From Roseibacillus ishigakijimensis (GTDB lineage: Bacteria > Verrucomicrobiota > Verrucomicrobiia > Verrucomicrobiales > Akkermansiaceae): a stretch of DNA of 64,000 bases. The notes under the pieces are model-generated. The model was not told the origin of the DNA, ran no database searches, and saw only the letters and a list, made by a program, of their open reading frames with translations. The stretch covers positions 1 to 64,000 of the forward strand of contig NZ_JAENIO010000010.1 of the NCBI RefSeq assembly GCF_016595415.1, written 5' to 3'. The position numbers and the translations under genes were made by a program. Below, piece by piece: positions 35,390-43,891 of the stretch (within the stretch, counting starts at the first letter, position 1; every line of letters starts with the position of its first letter).

Positions 35390-36826
35390 ATGAACGCTGC
35401 TCCCGAGAAGCCGACCTATCGCCAGTTGGCGGATGATTTGCAAAAGCTAATCGAGAGCAAGACGCTGCGGCTGAATGACCGCATGCCCTCCCTGCGCAAG
35501 TTGGCGCGGGACCGTGGGGTCAGCTTGACCACGGTGCAGAGCGCCTACGAGGTGCTGGAGAGCCGGGGGCTCATCGAGGCCCGGCCGCGATCAGGCTTTT
35601 TCGTCTCCCCCTGTGTCTGCAACGGCGAGCGCCTTCCCAGCATGCCACAGCGGAGCCACCAGCGGGCCGCCACCGTGGAACGCCCGGACTTTTACGAAGA
35701 GGTGATGACGGCGATCAATGATCCCGAGATCATTCCGCTGGGCTGCGCCATTCCCAGCGATGAGGTCTATCCGGAGAAAACCCTCTCCCGCCTCTCCAAT
35801 GCCGCCATCCGCCAGCAGGGCGCCAAGGCCTTCCGCTACACCATCTGCCCCGGCCGGGCCGATCTCCGCCACCAGATCGCCCTGCGCCTGCTCCGATCGG
35901 GCGCTACAGTGAGCGAAAACGAAGTGATCACCACCACCGGAGCCACTGAGGCCGTAGTGGTCGCCCTTTCCGCCGTCACCAGGCCCGGCGACCTGGTGGC
36001 GGTGGAGATGCCCACCTTTTTCGGCATTCTCCGCATCATCGAGGCCCTCAACCTGAAAGTGGTGGAAGTGCCGGTATGCCCCATCCAGGGCATGAACATG
36101 GACTTTCTCGATGAGGTCACCACGCAGCACGACATCAAGGCCTGCATCGTGCAACCGAACTTCCAGAATCCTACCGGAGCAGTGATGGGCCGGGCCGACC
36201 GCGAGCGCCTCGCCACCCTGGCGCAAGAGCGGGAATTCGCCATCATCGAGGACGATCTCTACGGCGATCTGGTCTACGAAGGCAAACGCCCCACCTCCCT
36301 GCTGGCCCACGACAAGGGCGGGCGCGTGATCCACTGCGGCGGGGTTTCCAAGACCCTTTCACCCGGCCTGCGGGTGGGCTGGCTGGTGAGCAAGCATTAC
36401 TACCGCGATCTCATCGCGGTGAAGAGCGTATCCTTCAGCGCGAGCTCCACGCTCTCGGAGATGACGGTGGCCAGCTTCCTCGCCGACGGAGGATTCGACC
36501 GCCATCTGCGCAAGATCCGGCAGATTTACCAGGATCAATCGATGAAGATGCGCGACGAGGTCTTTGCCGCCTTCCCCGAGGGCACCCGGGTCAATGCTCC
36601 CACCGGCAGCTTCATTCTCTGGGTGCAACTGCCCCGTCAATACGACAGCGAGCGCTTGGCCAAGGACGCCCTTTCAGAAGGGATCAGCCTGGCGCCGGGC
36701 ACCATCTTCACCGCCTCCGACTCGCTCCGCAACTGTCTGCGCCTCAATTGCGGCTACGCCTCCGATGAGCGCATCCCAAAGGCCATCCGACGGTTGGGGG
36801 AGTTGTTGCGCGCGCAGGAGAAATAA
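35390..36826 (+). CDS. MocR-type regulator (GntR winged helix plus fold-type-I aminotransferase domain)
   Basis: A 478-residue protein. Residues 1-75 are a GntR winged helix (YRQLADDLQKLIES, MPSLRKLARDRGVSLTTVQSAYEVL). Residues about 110-478 are an aminotransferase domain with NPTGAVMGR, EDDLYGDL and the PLP-binding Lys in GGVSKTLSPGLRVGW. MocR/PdxR-type proteins sense PLP or amino acids and control nearby or distant metabolic genes. The DNA-binding part precedes the enzyme-like part as usual. A small membrane protein gene starts 22 nt downstream and is a candidate target or operon partner. Confidence 0.9.
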   Translation: MNAAPEKPTYRQLADDLQKLIESKTLRLNDRMPSLRKLARDRGVSLTTVQSAYEVLESRGLIEARPRSGFFVSPCVCNGERLPSMPQRSHQRAATVERPDFYEEVMTAINDPEIIPLGCAIPSDEVYPEKTLSRLSNAAIRQQGAKAFRYTICPGRADLRHQIALRLLRSGATVSENEVITTTGATEAVVVALSAVTRPGDLVAVEMPTFFGILRIIEALNLKVVEVPVCPIQGMNMDFLDEVTTQHDIKACIVQPNFQNPTGAVMGRADRERLATLAQEREFAIIEDDLYGDLVYEGKRPTSLLAHDKGGRVIHCGGVSKTLSPGLRVGWLVSKHYYRDLIAVKSVSFSASSTLSEMTVASFLADGGFDRHLRKIRQIYQDQSMKMRDEVFAAFPEGTRVNAPTGSFILWVQLPRQYDSERLAKDALSEGISLAPGTIFTASDSLRNCLRLNCGYASDERIPKAIRRLGELLRAQEK

Positions 36827-36848
36827 GCTACCAAGAGAACATCCCCTC

Positions 36849-37043
36849 ATGGATGCCCTTTTCTCCTGCTCCCTGGCCTTTGGCGGACTCTTCACCTTCG
36901 CTTTCAGCATGGGTTGGATCGTGCCTCTCGTTGCCGCCGTGCAAGAGGAGCGAATAAAGCGGCCCCAGTTGGAAGGGCTCGCCGCCTTCTCCCTCACTTT
37001 CATCACGGGCACCCTGACGGCGGGCTCCTTCTTTCTCTTCTAA
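36849..37043 (+). CDS. Small two-helix membrane protein
   Basis: A 64-residue protein (MDALFSCSLAFGGLFTFAF) with two hydrophobic segments (about 8-28 and 46-63). It sits 22 nt after the MocR-type gene with CAAGAGAA just before its start, and its stop overlaps that of the convergent DUF1428 gene by 3 bp. Too short for family recognition; it may be a transporter or a regulatory membrane peptide. It is smaller than the usual gene-call threshold. Confidence 0.55.
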   Translation: MDALFSCSLAFGGLFTFAFSMGWIVPLVAAVQEERIKRPQLEGLAAFSLTFITGTLTAGSFFLF

Positions 37044-37399
37044 AAAGTCACCAGAGCCTCGAAGCCGCCAAAAGCCATGCGCTTGCAGTCGAAAGGCATC
37101 TCCTCGTTCTCGCTTTCCTTGATGCGCGGATCAGCCATCACCTTGGCATTGACCTCGTCGCGATGCGCGCGGGAGCGGTAACAGATCCAGGCAAAGACCA
37201 CCGTCTCCCCCTCCCGGGCTTGCGCGAGCTGGGGAAAGCTCACCATCTCGGCCGAGCCCGCATCCTCCAGCACGGTCTCGCGATACTCGAGGGCCCCGTG
37301 CTCCATCCAGACCCTCCCCGCTTTTTCCGAGAGAAGGCGATACTCCGCCAGCTTGTCCTGCGGCACGGGAATGACAAAACCGTCAACGTAAGGTTTCAT
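37040..37399 (-). CDS. DUF1428 family protein
   Basis: The start at 37399 (MKPYVDGFVIPVPQDKL) gives 119 residues matching the DUF1428 (YbaA-like) alpha/beta family: YVDGFVIPVP at the start, FAWICYRSRAHRDEVNAKVM in the middle and MPFDCKRMAFGGFE at the end. The family is a ferredoxin-like dimeric fold of unknown activity and often sits next to VOC proteins, as here (11 nt downstream of one). Confidence 0.9.
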   Translation of the reverse strand: MKPYVDGFVIPVPQDKLAEYRLLSEKAGRVWMEHGALEYRETVLEDAGSAEMVSFPQLAQAREGETVVFAWICYRSRAHRDEVNAKVMADPRIKESENEEMPFDCKRMAFGGFEALVTF

Positions 37400-37410
37400 G
37401 GGCACGCTGG

Positions 37411-37848
37411 TCAGGCTTGGGCTTCTCCTTCCGGCTCCACGTTGATCATCCACTTCATCTTGAAGCGGTCCTGCAACAGGCCGAAGCATGGCGACCAGAA
37501 GGTTTCGGCCAAGGGCATCTCGACTTCTCCCCCTGCGGCCAGCTGGTCGAAGACCTCCCGGGCTTCCGCCACGCTCGCCGGATTCAGGCTCAAGGCAAAG
37601 CCCGCGAAGGCGGGAGCGGGCTCCCCCTCGCAGCAGGAATCCGAGGCCATCACGAGCGAATCGCCAATCTTGAAGCTGGCGTGCATGACCTTGTCCGCGA
37701 TAGCCTCGCCATCGACCCCGGGAGGTAGGGGATCGGGACAGTCGCGGAACTTCGAGATCATCTCGATTTCCGCCCCAAGGACTTGCTGGTAAAAGGACAG
37801 CGCCTCTTCACAAGTGCCATCGAAAAACAGGTAAGGGTGGGTATTCAT
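37411..37848 (-). CDS. VOC/PhnB-like protein
   Basis: A 145-residue protein of the PhnB/glyoxalase-like vicinal oxygen chelate family (3-demethylubiquinone methyltransferase-like type): YLFFDGTCEEALSFYQQVLG at the start, VMHASFKIGDSLVMASDS in the middle, WSPCFGLLQDRFKMKWMIN at the end. These are metal- or ligand-binding dimers of uncertain substrate. It precedes the DUF1428 gene in the same operon. Confidence 0.9.
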   Translation of the reverse strand: MNTHPYLFFDGTCEEALSFYQQVLGAEIEMISKFRDCPDPLPPGVDGEAIADKVMHASFKIGDSLVMASDSCCEGEPAPAFAGFALSLNPASVAEAREVFDQLAAGGEVEMPLAETFWSPCFGLLQDRFKMKWMINVEPEGEAQA

Positions 37849-37994
37849 GGTTCGGTATCAGGAGCGGAAAAAGGAGCCCCCGGACAAACCCGGCAAGCTT
37901 CTTTTTCCTTCTCCTCTCCTAGCGGAAAAGAGGAGCGGGCGGAAGAAGAACTCTCCCGCCACGGAGCCTTTTTTTCTCCCCGGCAACTGAGCCA

Positions 37995-38630
37995 TCAGAG
38001 AGAATCCAATTCGCCCCATTTTCCCCGGGAATGGGAGAGGAGTCCGTGGTTTCGCCCAAGCCAGAGCCCCCCCACGAATCCACAGAGATGGGCCTCCCAC
38101 GAAACCCCCGCCTCGCTGGGCAAAACGCCCCAAACCATTCCGCCGTAGACGAGAGCAATGAAGATCCCCGCCGCGATCCAGGCGGGCTTGCGCTCGGTCC
38201 AGGCCCGCATCAAAAGGTAGCCGAAGTAGCCGTAAATCAATCCGCTCGCGCCAATGTGCACACTGCCCCCGCGACCGATGAGCCAGGTGCCCAGCCCGCT
38301 GAGCAGCACCAGCCAAAAGGTGGTCGCCAGAAAGCGCCGCCCCTCCGCCACCAGCACGAAAAATCCCAAGCCCACGAAAGCGACGGTGTTGTTGATCAAA
38401 TGGAGCCAATTGCCGTGGAGCCAGGGGGAGGTGATCACCCCCACGAGGCCCCGGGGCTGGCGGGGCCAAATGCCGAGAGCATCGAGGGGAAAGCCGAAAA
38501 AATGAAAGACCTGATCAGCCACCTCGACCAGCCAAGCGAGAACCACAAGAGTCAGGATAAGGCCGCAGCCGGGCCGGGAAAGCCGACGGGAAGAGCTGGT
38601 GGAGCGCAGAGTGGAGGAATCCCAAGCCAT
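37995..38630 (-). CDS. Rhomboid family intramembrane serine protease
   Basis: A multi-span protein with the rhomboid catalytic dyad: Ser in VHIGASGLIYGYFGYLL and His in WEAHLCGFVGGLWLG. HGNWLHLINNTVAFVGLG is the conserved helix-2 block. The start at 38630 (MAWDSST) gives 211 residues. An alternative ATG at 38696 has a better Shine-Dalgarno sequence but would share the CATG site with the divergent lipoprotein start. It cleaves transmembrane substrates in the inner membrane; the substrate is unknown. Confidence 0.85.
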   Translation of the reverse strand: MAWDSSTLRSTSSSRRLSRPGCGLILTLVVLAWLVEVADQVFHFFGFPLDALGIWPRQPRGLVGVITSPWLHGNWLHLINNTVAFVGLGFFVLVAEGRRFLATTFWLVLLSGLGTWLIGRGGSVHIGASGLIYGYFGYLLMRAWTERKPAWIAAGIFIALVYGGMVWGVLPSEAGVSWEAHLCGFVGGLWLGRNHGLLSHSRGKWGELDSL

Positions 38631-38694
38631 TTCGCAGCGAGCATTATCCAGCTGGGGAATTGTCGCACTGAAAAAATGTGCCAGACTTTTCTCC

Positions 38695-39456
38695 ATGAGC
38701 AAGGCCCTCCTCGTCATCCTCCCCTTCCTCCTTCTCGCCTGTGCCAGCCCCTCACAGGAGGCCGGGAGCCAGCCAGAGACCTTCAACGCCCTCACCCTCG
38801 CGGCCCTGCGGGAAATGCCCTCCGGCGGAGCCTACTCCGGGACCGATGCCACCAAGAACAAGCTCGTCCTCGCCTGCCGGGCTGAAGGCGCGGACCTCGT
38901 CTTCACCCCCTCGGCAGCCCGGCCGAGCTTTTGCTCCGGGGCGACTTATCTCGTCTTCTTGAGAGCGGCGGAAGAGGCGGGCGTGCTCACCCCGGCAGTG
39001 GCACAAGCCCTGGTCGTTCAGCCCGACCAACAGGACGGACACGGGGTCTTCGGCCGCTGGAATGCCAATGGGCCCGGCTGTGCCAAATTGATCGCCGATC
39101 TCGGCGCCGGGATGAATTTCACCAGCTGGGAGGAGGCTCGCCCGGGCGATTTTCTCAAAATCTGGTGGACCGAGGCAATCGGCGGGCGCGAGCGCGGCCA
39201 CCACGTGGTCTACCTCGGGCACGACGCGCATTCGGTGCGCTTCTGGTCGAGCAACCAGCCCGCTGGATATGGCGAGAAAACCATTCCCCGCGAGCAATGC
39301 CGCCGCTTGCTTTTCACCCGCCTCACTCAGCCGGCCCGCCTCCAGCAGGTCACCCGGTTACCGGCGACCGACGAATGGCTGGCGCGCATGCTGCGGGAGG
39401 ATTTTACCTGGCAAGAAGTGGTCGAGAAGTGTCACGTGCAGAGGGTGGCGAATTGA
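38695..39456 (+). CDS. NlpC/CHAP-like lipoprotein
   Basis: The start at 38695 (MSKALLVILPFLLLACAS) gives a lipoprotein signal with lipobox LLAC (Cys 16). In the 253-residue protein ARPSFCSGATYLVFL carries a candidate catalytic Cys and RERGHHVVYLGHD the following His, with GDFLKIWW between them, the order of NlpC/P60 or CHAP amidases. It would be an outer-membrane-anchored peptidoglycan or amide hydrolase. The family call is inferred from the Cys/His layout, as similarity beyond it is not visible. Confidence 0.65.
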   Translation: MSKALLVILPFLLLACASPSQEAGSQPETFNALTLAALREMPSGGAYSGTDATKNKLVLACRAEGADLVFTPSAARPSFCSGATYLVFLRAAEEAGVLTPAVAQALVVQPDQQDGHGVFGRWNANGPGCAKLIADLGAGMNFTSWEEARPGDFLKIWWTEAIGGRERGHHVVYLGHDAHSVRFWSSNQPAGYGEKTIPREQCRRLLFTRLTQPARLQQVTRLPATDEWLARMLREDFTWQEVVEKCHVQRVAN

Positions 39457-39474
39457 GAGATGAGGCCTTTTGGT

Positions 39475-39563
39475 ATTTGGACAGAATGAACGGAATGAAA
39501 CAGAATTTTTTCTCTGATAAATTGCCTGGGATTTGGACAGGATTGACCGGATGAGACAGGATT
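39475..39563. repeat. Two imperfect 33-nt direct repeats (ATTTGGACAG...ACAGRATT)
   Basis: Copies at 39475-39507 and 39531-39563, 26 of 33 identical, each made of ACAGRAT-like subunits. The 39457-39747 gap holds these repeats and no gene. Sequences of this kind occur as dispersed intergenic repeats in some bacteria; I recognise no named family. Confidence 0.6.
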
Positions 39564-39747
39564 CCAATTTCCGCGTTGTCAATCGGTTGCGATGCCCGCA
39601 GCACGCCCTCTTTCCGCCTCGAACTTGCAAACCTGAACCTCGCCCCTTTGACCAGGTGGATCTTTTCATGCGTATAACCCTAAAACCCCGACCTCAATTT
39701 GCCCCTTCCTGCTTGCAACGGGAACGAGCGAGGGCGAGTCTGATGGC

Positions 39748-40761
39748 ATGAAACAACGTCGATTGGGAGGAAGCGGCATCGTAGTGAGCGAGATTTGCCT
39801 GGGCACGATGACCTTTGGCACGCAAGCCGACAAGGCGGAGAGCTTTCGCATCATGGACCACGCGGTGGAGGCCGGGGTCGATTTCTTTGACACCGCCGAG
39901 GTCTACCCCGTCCCGCCCACTGCCGAGCTGGCCGGCCTGACCGAGGAATGGGTGGGCAATTGGATGAAGGACAAGCCCCGGGAAAGCCTCATCATTGCCA
40001 CCAAAATCGCGGGGGCGGCCCACGGCTGGTTCAATCCCCCCATCCGCCACGGCAAGGCCGCGCTTGATCGGGTCCATCTCCGCCGCGCGCTGGAGGGCTC
40101 CCTGCGGCGTCTGGGCACCGATTACATCGACCTTTACCAAGTGCACTGGCCCGACCACGGGATGAGGGCGGAGGACACCCTTGAGGAGCTCGACAACTTT
40201 GTCCGCCAAGGGAAAGTGCGTGCCATCGGCATCAGCAACGAGGACTCCTACGGTCTCATGAAGGGTCTCTGGACCAGTGATGTGCACGGCTACGCCCGCT
40301 ACGACACCATTCAGAACAACTTCTCGCTCAACAATCGCCGGGCCGAGGACGAGCTGGCAGAGGTCTGTCGGCGGGAAAACGTGAGCCTCCTGCCCTATTC
40401 CCCGCTGGCGGGCGGCGTGCTGAGCGGCAAATACAATGCCGGCACCCCCGAGGGCGCCCGCTTCACCGCCTACCTCAAAGCCGGCCCCCGGCAGGCCAAG
40501 ATGGCGGAACGCTTTGTCAACGAGCACTCTCTGGAGAGCACCCGCCGCTTTATCGAAATCGGGGAAAAGGCCGGGCTCGATCCGGTCACCCTCGCCACCG
40601 CGTGGAGCAAGCAGCACGACTTCGTGGCCTCCACCATCATCGGAGCCAGCAAGGCGGAACAGCTCACCCCCATCCTCGCCGCCGCCGGGCTGCAGCTCAG
40701 CGAGGAAGTCCTCGCCGAAATTGACCAGGTGAGCGAAGAGATTCGCTACCCCATGGGCTGA
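39748..40761 (+). CDS. Aldo/keto reductase (Tas-like)
   Basis: A 337-residue NADP-dependent aldo/keto reductase. GTMTFGTQADKAESF and VDFFDTAEVYPVPP give the catalytic Asp-Tyr pair. Lys is in IIATKIAGAAHGW, and HWPDHG is the Tas-type His block. SLLPYSPLAGGVLSGKY and the NADP loop TIIGASKAEQL complete the fold. The start ATG at 39748 has no strong SD. It is a cytoplasmic carbonyl reductase of unknown substrate, standing alone. Confidence 0.92.
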   Translation: MKQRRLGGSGIVVSEICLGTMTFGTQADKAESFRIMDHAVEAGVDFFDTAEVYPVPPTAELAGLTEEWVGNWMKDKPRESLIIATKIAGAAHGWFNPPIRHGKAALDRVHLRRALEGSLRRLGTDYIDLYQVHWPDHGMRAEDTLEELDNFVRQGKVRAIGISNEDSYGLMKGLWTSDVHGYARYDTIQNNFSLNNRRAEDELAEVCRRENVSLLPYSPLAGGVLSGKYNAGTPEGARFTAYLKAGPRQAKMAERFVNEHSLESTRRFIEIGEKAGLDPVTLATAWSKQHDFVASTIIGASKAEQLTPILAAAGLQLSEEVLAEIDQVSEEIRYPMG

Positions 40762-40878
40762 CTGATGCCCGCTCATCCCGGCCCACAGCCCCCCTTGGCG
40801 ACCTGCCTCGAGTGGAAATTTTCGTTTGAGAAAGGTTGGTCAACGCCCGGATTTCTGGTAGCCAAGGGCCCAACAGCT

Positions 40879-42792
40879 ATGAGCGATGCGGATAAAAGCC
40901 CCCTCGATTTGACCGGACTCGATTTCGGACCGGCTTGGGCCAAAGACAAAAGCCCCGCCCGGGACTACTCCAAGGAAGTTGGCCCCCGCGAAGGCCGGGA
41001 CCGCCGAGGAGGCGGTGATCGTCGGGGAGGTGGTGGCGGCCGCGGACGGCAACAGAATGATCGTCGGGACCAACGGGGAGGAAACCGCGGTAAGGACAAT
41101 CAGGACCGGGGAGATCGTCGGCGCCCGGATCGTCGGCGCGACGACCGCCGGGGCCCGCGGGAACCACGTGTGGAAGTGCCTGCCCCCGAGGGCTTCACCG
41201 CCAGCGTGATGCCGGTGGAAGAAGGCCTCGACAACCTCGCCCGCGAGATTCAGGGCGGAGGCCGCACCTATTCTGTCTTCGACCTCGCCCGCGTGGTGAT
41301 GGGAGCCCGCGAGCGCTTCAACGTCACCTTCGAAGCCCCCAAAGGCAGCAAATTTTTCCGTTGCAAAAGCGACGGCTCCCTCTGGTTAACCAAAGGGGAA
41401 GCAATCAGTCACTTCTGGCAGGCCAACCTCCTGCCGGAGCTCTACGAAGAGATTGAGACCGAAGTGGAAGCCCCCAAAGGCAACTTCACCGCCGTCGCCA
41501 AGTGCGGATTCTCCGGTGAACTCATCGCGCCGCCCAATTATCACAGCTATCAGGCCACCATTGCCCAACGCCATGCCGAGCGCTTCAGCAACATGTCGCT
41601 GGAGGACTACAAGCGCCGCATCCGGGTGGAAAACGGCGAAGAAATCGTCAACGAATGGCTGGAGAGCCAGAAGAAGCAACTCCAGTATCGCCCCCTTTCC
41701 ACCGAAGAAATTCTCGCTCTGCGCGAAGCCCGCAAAGCCGCCGACAAGGCCCGGGAAGAAGAAAAAGCCGATAGCAAAAAGGATAGCGAAACTTCTTCCG
41801 AGGAGGAGCAAGCGAGCCCCGAAGCAGCTGCACCCCAGGGAGAGACCGCTTCCCCGGAACAGGAGAAACAACCTGCCGCCGATGCAGAGCAGCCTCCTGC
41901 CAACGAGAACGCTGAGCCCCAAGAGGAAACCGACACCGCGACCGCCCCAGCAGCCGAAGAGGAATCGGCCACGAGCAGTGAGGAATCGGCCGCAGACAGC
42001 GCGCAAAAAGCCGCTCTCCTCACCGACCGCCGCGAGGTGGAAGCCCACTTCCTCGCCACCCACTTCAAACACCTCTACGCCGAGGTCGACCGCGCCTGGG
42101 TGCCGGGCAACATTCCGGCCAAACTCCTCTCCCCCGGCCTCCTGACCCTGTTAAAGACCACTGTTGGCGACGAGCGACGCTATCCTTCCAAGCTCACTCC
42201 CATCCTCTGCCGCCAGCTCTCCGGACGCCACCTCGCCGTCTTCAAGTGGAAGAAAAAGCTCAAGGCCGGCCCCGCCCGCCCCCACGCCGTGCCCGAGGAC
42301 CTCAGCCTCTCCGAGCGACCCGCCCAGCTGCTCACCTGGATCCGCGCCAATAGCGGCAAAAACCTGGAAGAGCTCTGGAAGGGCGTCCTCCCGGCCGACT
42401 CGGCGGAAGAGACCAAGCGCTCTTACTACCACGACCTCCACTGGCTGCTCAATCAGGGTTTTGTGCTTCTGATGGCCGACAGCACCGTCCACTTGGCCAA
42501 AAGCAACCCTCCCCAACAACCTCAGCCCCAGGCGAAGGAAAAGAAAAAGGAGGAGACTGCGACCCCTGACGCCGAGGAGACCTCCCAGCCCTCTGAGCCC
42601 GCTCCTGCCTCCGCCGAACAACAGGAAGCGCCCAACAAGGAACCGACCGAAGCCCCCGCAGCAGACTCCGCCCCAGCTCCGGAAGCCACCCCCGCAGCCG
42701 AGGAATCTCCCGCCACTGCGCCCCCGGCAGAAGAACCCACCCCGGCAGAAGAACCCACCGCGAGCGAAGAGCACGCTACCGACAAAGAGTAA
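40879..42792 (+). CDS. Disordered RGG- and acid-rich protein of unknown function
   Basis: The start at 40879 (MSDADKSPLDL) gives 637 residues. About 35-115 is an Arg/Gly-rich, RNA-binding-like region (RRGGGDRRGGGGGRGRQQ). Two ordered blocks follow (about 115-290, GLDNLAREIQGGGRTYSVFDL...; and about 375-570, HFLATHFKHLYAEVDRAW ... YYHDLHWLLNQGFVLLM), separated and followed by long Glu/Ala/Pro-rich tails. The layout suggests an RNA-binding or condensate-type protein. No catalytic motif is visible. An excellent terminator closes it. Confidence 0.65.
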   Translation: MSDADKSPLDLTGLDFGPAWAKDKSPARDYSKEVGPREGRDRRGGGDRRGGGGGRGRQQNDRRDQRGGNRGKDNQDRGDRRRPDRRRDDRRGPREPRVEVPAPEGFTASVMPVEEGLDNLAREIQGGGRTYSVFDLARVVMGARERFNVTFEAPKGSKFFRCKSDGSLWLTKGEAISHFWQANLLPELYEEIETEVEAPKGNFTAVAKCGFSGELIAPPNYHSYQATIAQRHAERFSNMSLEDYKRRIRVENGEEIVNEWLESQKKQLQYRPLSTEEILALREARKAADKAREEEKADSKKDSETSSEEEQASPEAAAPQGETASPEQEKQPAADAEQPPANENAEPQEETDTATAPAAEEESATSSEESAADSAQKAALLTDRREVEAHFLATHFKHLYAEVDRAWVPGNIPAKLLSPGLLTLLKTTVGDERRYPSKLTPILCRQLSGRHLAVFKWKKKLKAGPARPHAVPEDLSLSERPAQLLTWIRANSGKNLEELWKGVLPADSAEETKRSYYHDLHWLLNQGFVLLMADSTVHLAKSNPPQQPQPQAKEKKKEETATPDAEETSQPSEPAPASAEQQEAPNKEPTEAPAADSAPAPEATPAAEESPATAPPAEEPTPAEEPTASEEHATDKE

Positions 42793-42820
42793 AGACGGAA
42801 CCCCTTTCCTCCTCTCTCAG

Positions 42821-42853
42821 GCCGCTTTTTCTCAGGAAAAGCGGCTTTTTTTT
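42821..42853 (+). terminator. Rho-independent terminator of the RGG protein gene
   Basis: GCCGCTTTTTC / GAAAAGCGGC stem followed by eight T, 28 nt after the stop codon. Confidence 0.85.
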
Positions 42854-43026
42854 GGCTCCTTTCCACCGCTCCTCAACTGCGCACGTGGAACATTTCACCT
42901 ACCTTGATTTTCAAGAATATTCGATTGATTATCAGCCCTCCTCCTCTTTTTTAAAACTCAGACTTGGCGTGATGGGGATTCCTGATCTAGCGTTGGGATG
43001 GATGTAAAATCCGTAGAACGTAATTC

Positions 43027-43617
43027 ATGAAAACTGCAAACGCTGATGCACCTGTAAATGTAACCGTCCGTCACGAAGAAATCACCGACTCCCTGCGGGA
43101 TTACGCTGTTTCCAAAATTGACGGACTTTCCTTAGACTATCCCCGCATCATCGAGGCCAAGGCCATTCTCGACGTTCAAAAGAACCGCCACATCGCGGAA
43201 ATCCTGCTCTTTTGCGCCGACCATATTGTCATTGAGGCTTCGACTGAGTCCGAGGACATGTATAAGAGCATTGACAAGACGGTCGACAAGATCGCCCGCC
43301 GCATGCGCAAGCACAAGACCCGTTTGCTCAAGAAGCACCGCCCCAAGCCGGAGAACACCATCAAGCACCTCGAGGAGAAATGGTATAATGACGCCATTCT
43401 CGACCACCCGGAAGAAGCCGAGGTCGATCCGGAACCCCTCATCGTCCACCGCGAAGGCTACCGGCTGCGCACTCTCTACAAGGAAGAAGCCATCATGGAG
43501 CTCGAGCTTTCCGACAAGCCTTTCGTCCTCTTCAAGAACGCCCGGCGCAACCTCAACCAGCTCGTCTACCGCCGCAAGGACGGCGAATACGCCCTGCTAG
43601 AGCTGCCCACTGAATAA
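43027..43617 (+). CDS. hpf: Long-form ribosome hibernation promoting factor
   Basis: A 196-residue protein. Residues about 8-110 are the S30AE domain (NVTVRHEEITDSLRDYAVSKI, MYKSIDKTVDKIARRMRKHK) that sits in the decoding centre. Residues about 135-196 (VHREGYRLRTLYKEEAIMELE, YRRKDGEYALLEL) are the C-terminal domain that dimerises 70S ribosomes into 100S in long-form HPF. It protects ribosomes in stationary phase. No neighbour of the rpoN-hpf cluster is adjacent; a terminator follows. Confidence 0.93.
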   Translation: MKTANADAPVNVTVRHEEITDSLRDYAVSKIDGLSLDYPRIIEAKAILDVQKNRHIAEILLFCADHIVIEASTESEDMYKSIDKTVDKIARRMRKHKTRLLKKHRPKPENTIKHLEEKWYNDAILDHPEEAEVDPEPLIVHREGYRLRTLYKEEAIMELELSDKPFVLFKNARRNLNQLVYRRKDGEYALLELPTE

Positions 43618-43645
43618 CGTCCGGCAAAGAAGATCAGCTGAATTC

Positions 43646-43679
43646 AAAAACCCGGCCCTAGCAAGGTGCCGGGTTTTTT
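43646..43679 (+). terminator. Rho-independent terminator of hpf
   Basis: The stem AAAACCCGGC / GCCGGGTTTT with six T run, 28 nt after hpf. The following 43680-43891 is the leader of the RHS gene and shows no gene. Confidence 0.85.
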
Positions 43680-43891
43680 GTGCCCTCGGTGCCGCCCCGG
43701 CGGAGTTCACTTCCTTCGACGATCGGCAGGTTTTTCACGAAACAGGCGGAACGTCCTTCTGTCTCGCTTGGCATTGTGGTATGAAGGCCAATGGGATTAC
43801 GGTTCATAAAAGTGACTCCATTTTCTTTATGAAAAAATATAATCCCTCCCTTTGCCCGACGGTTGAACCCTTGTCCCTAACCTCCTTTCCC

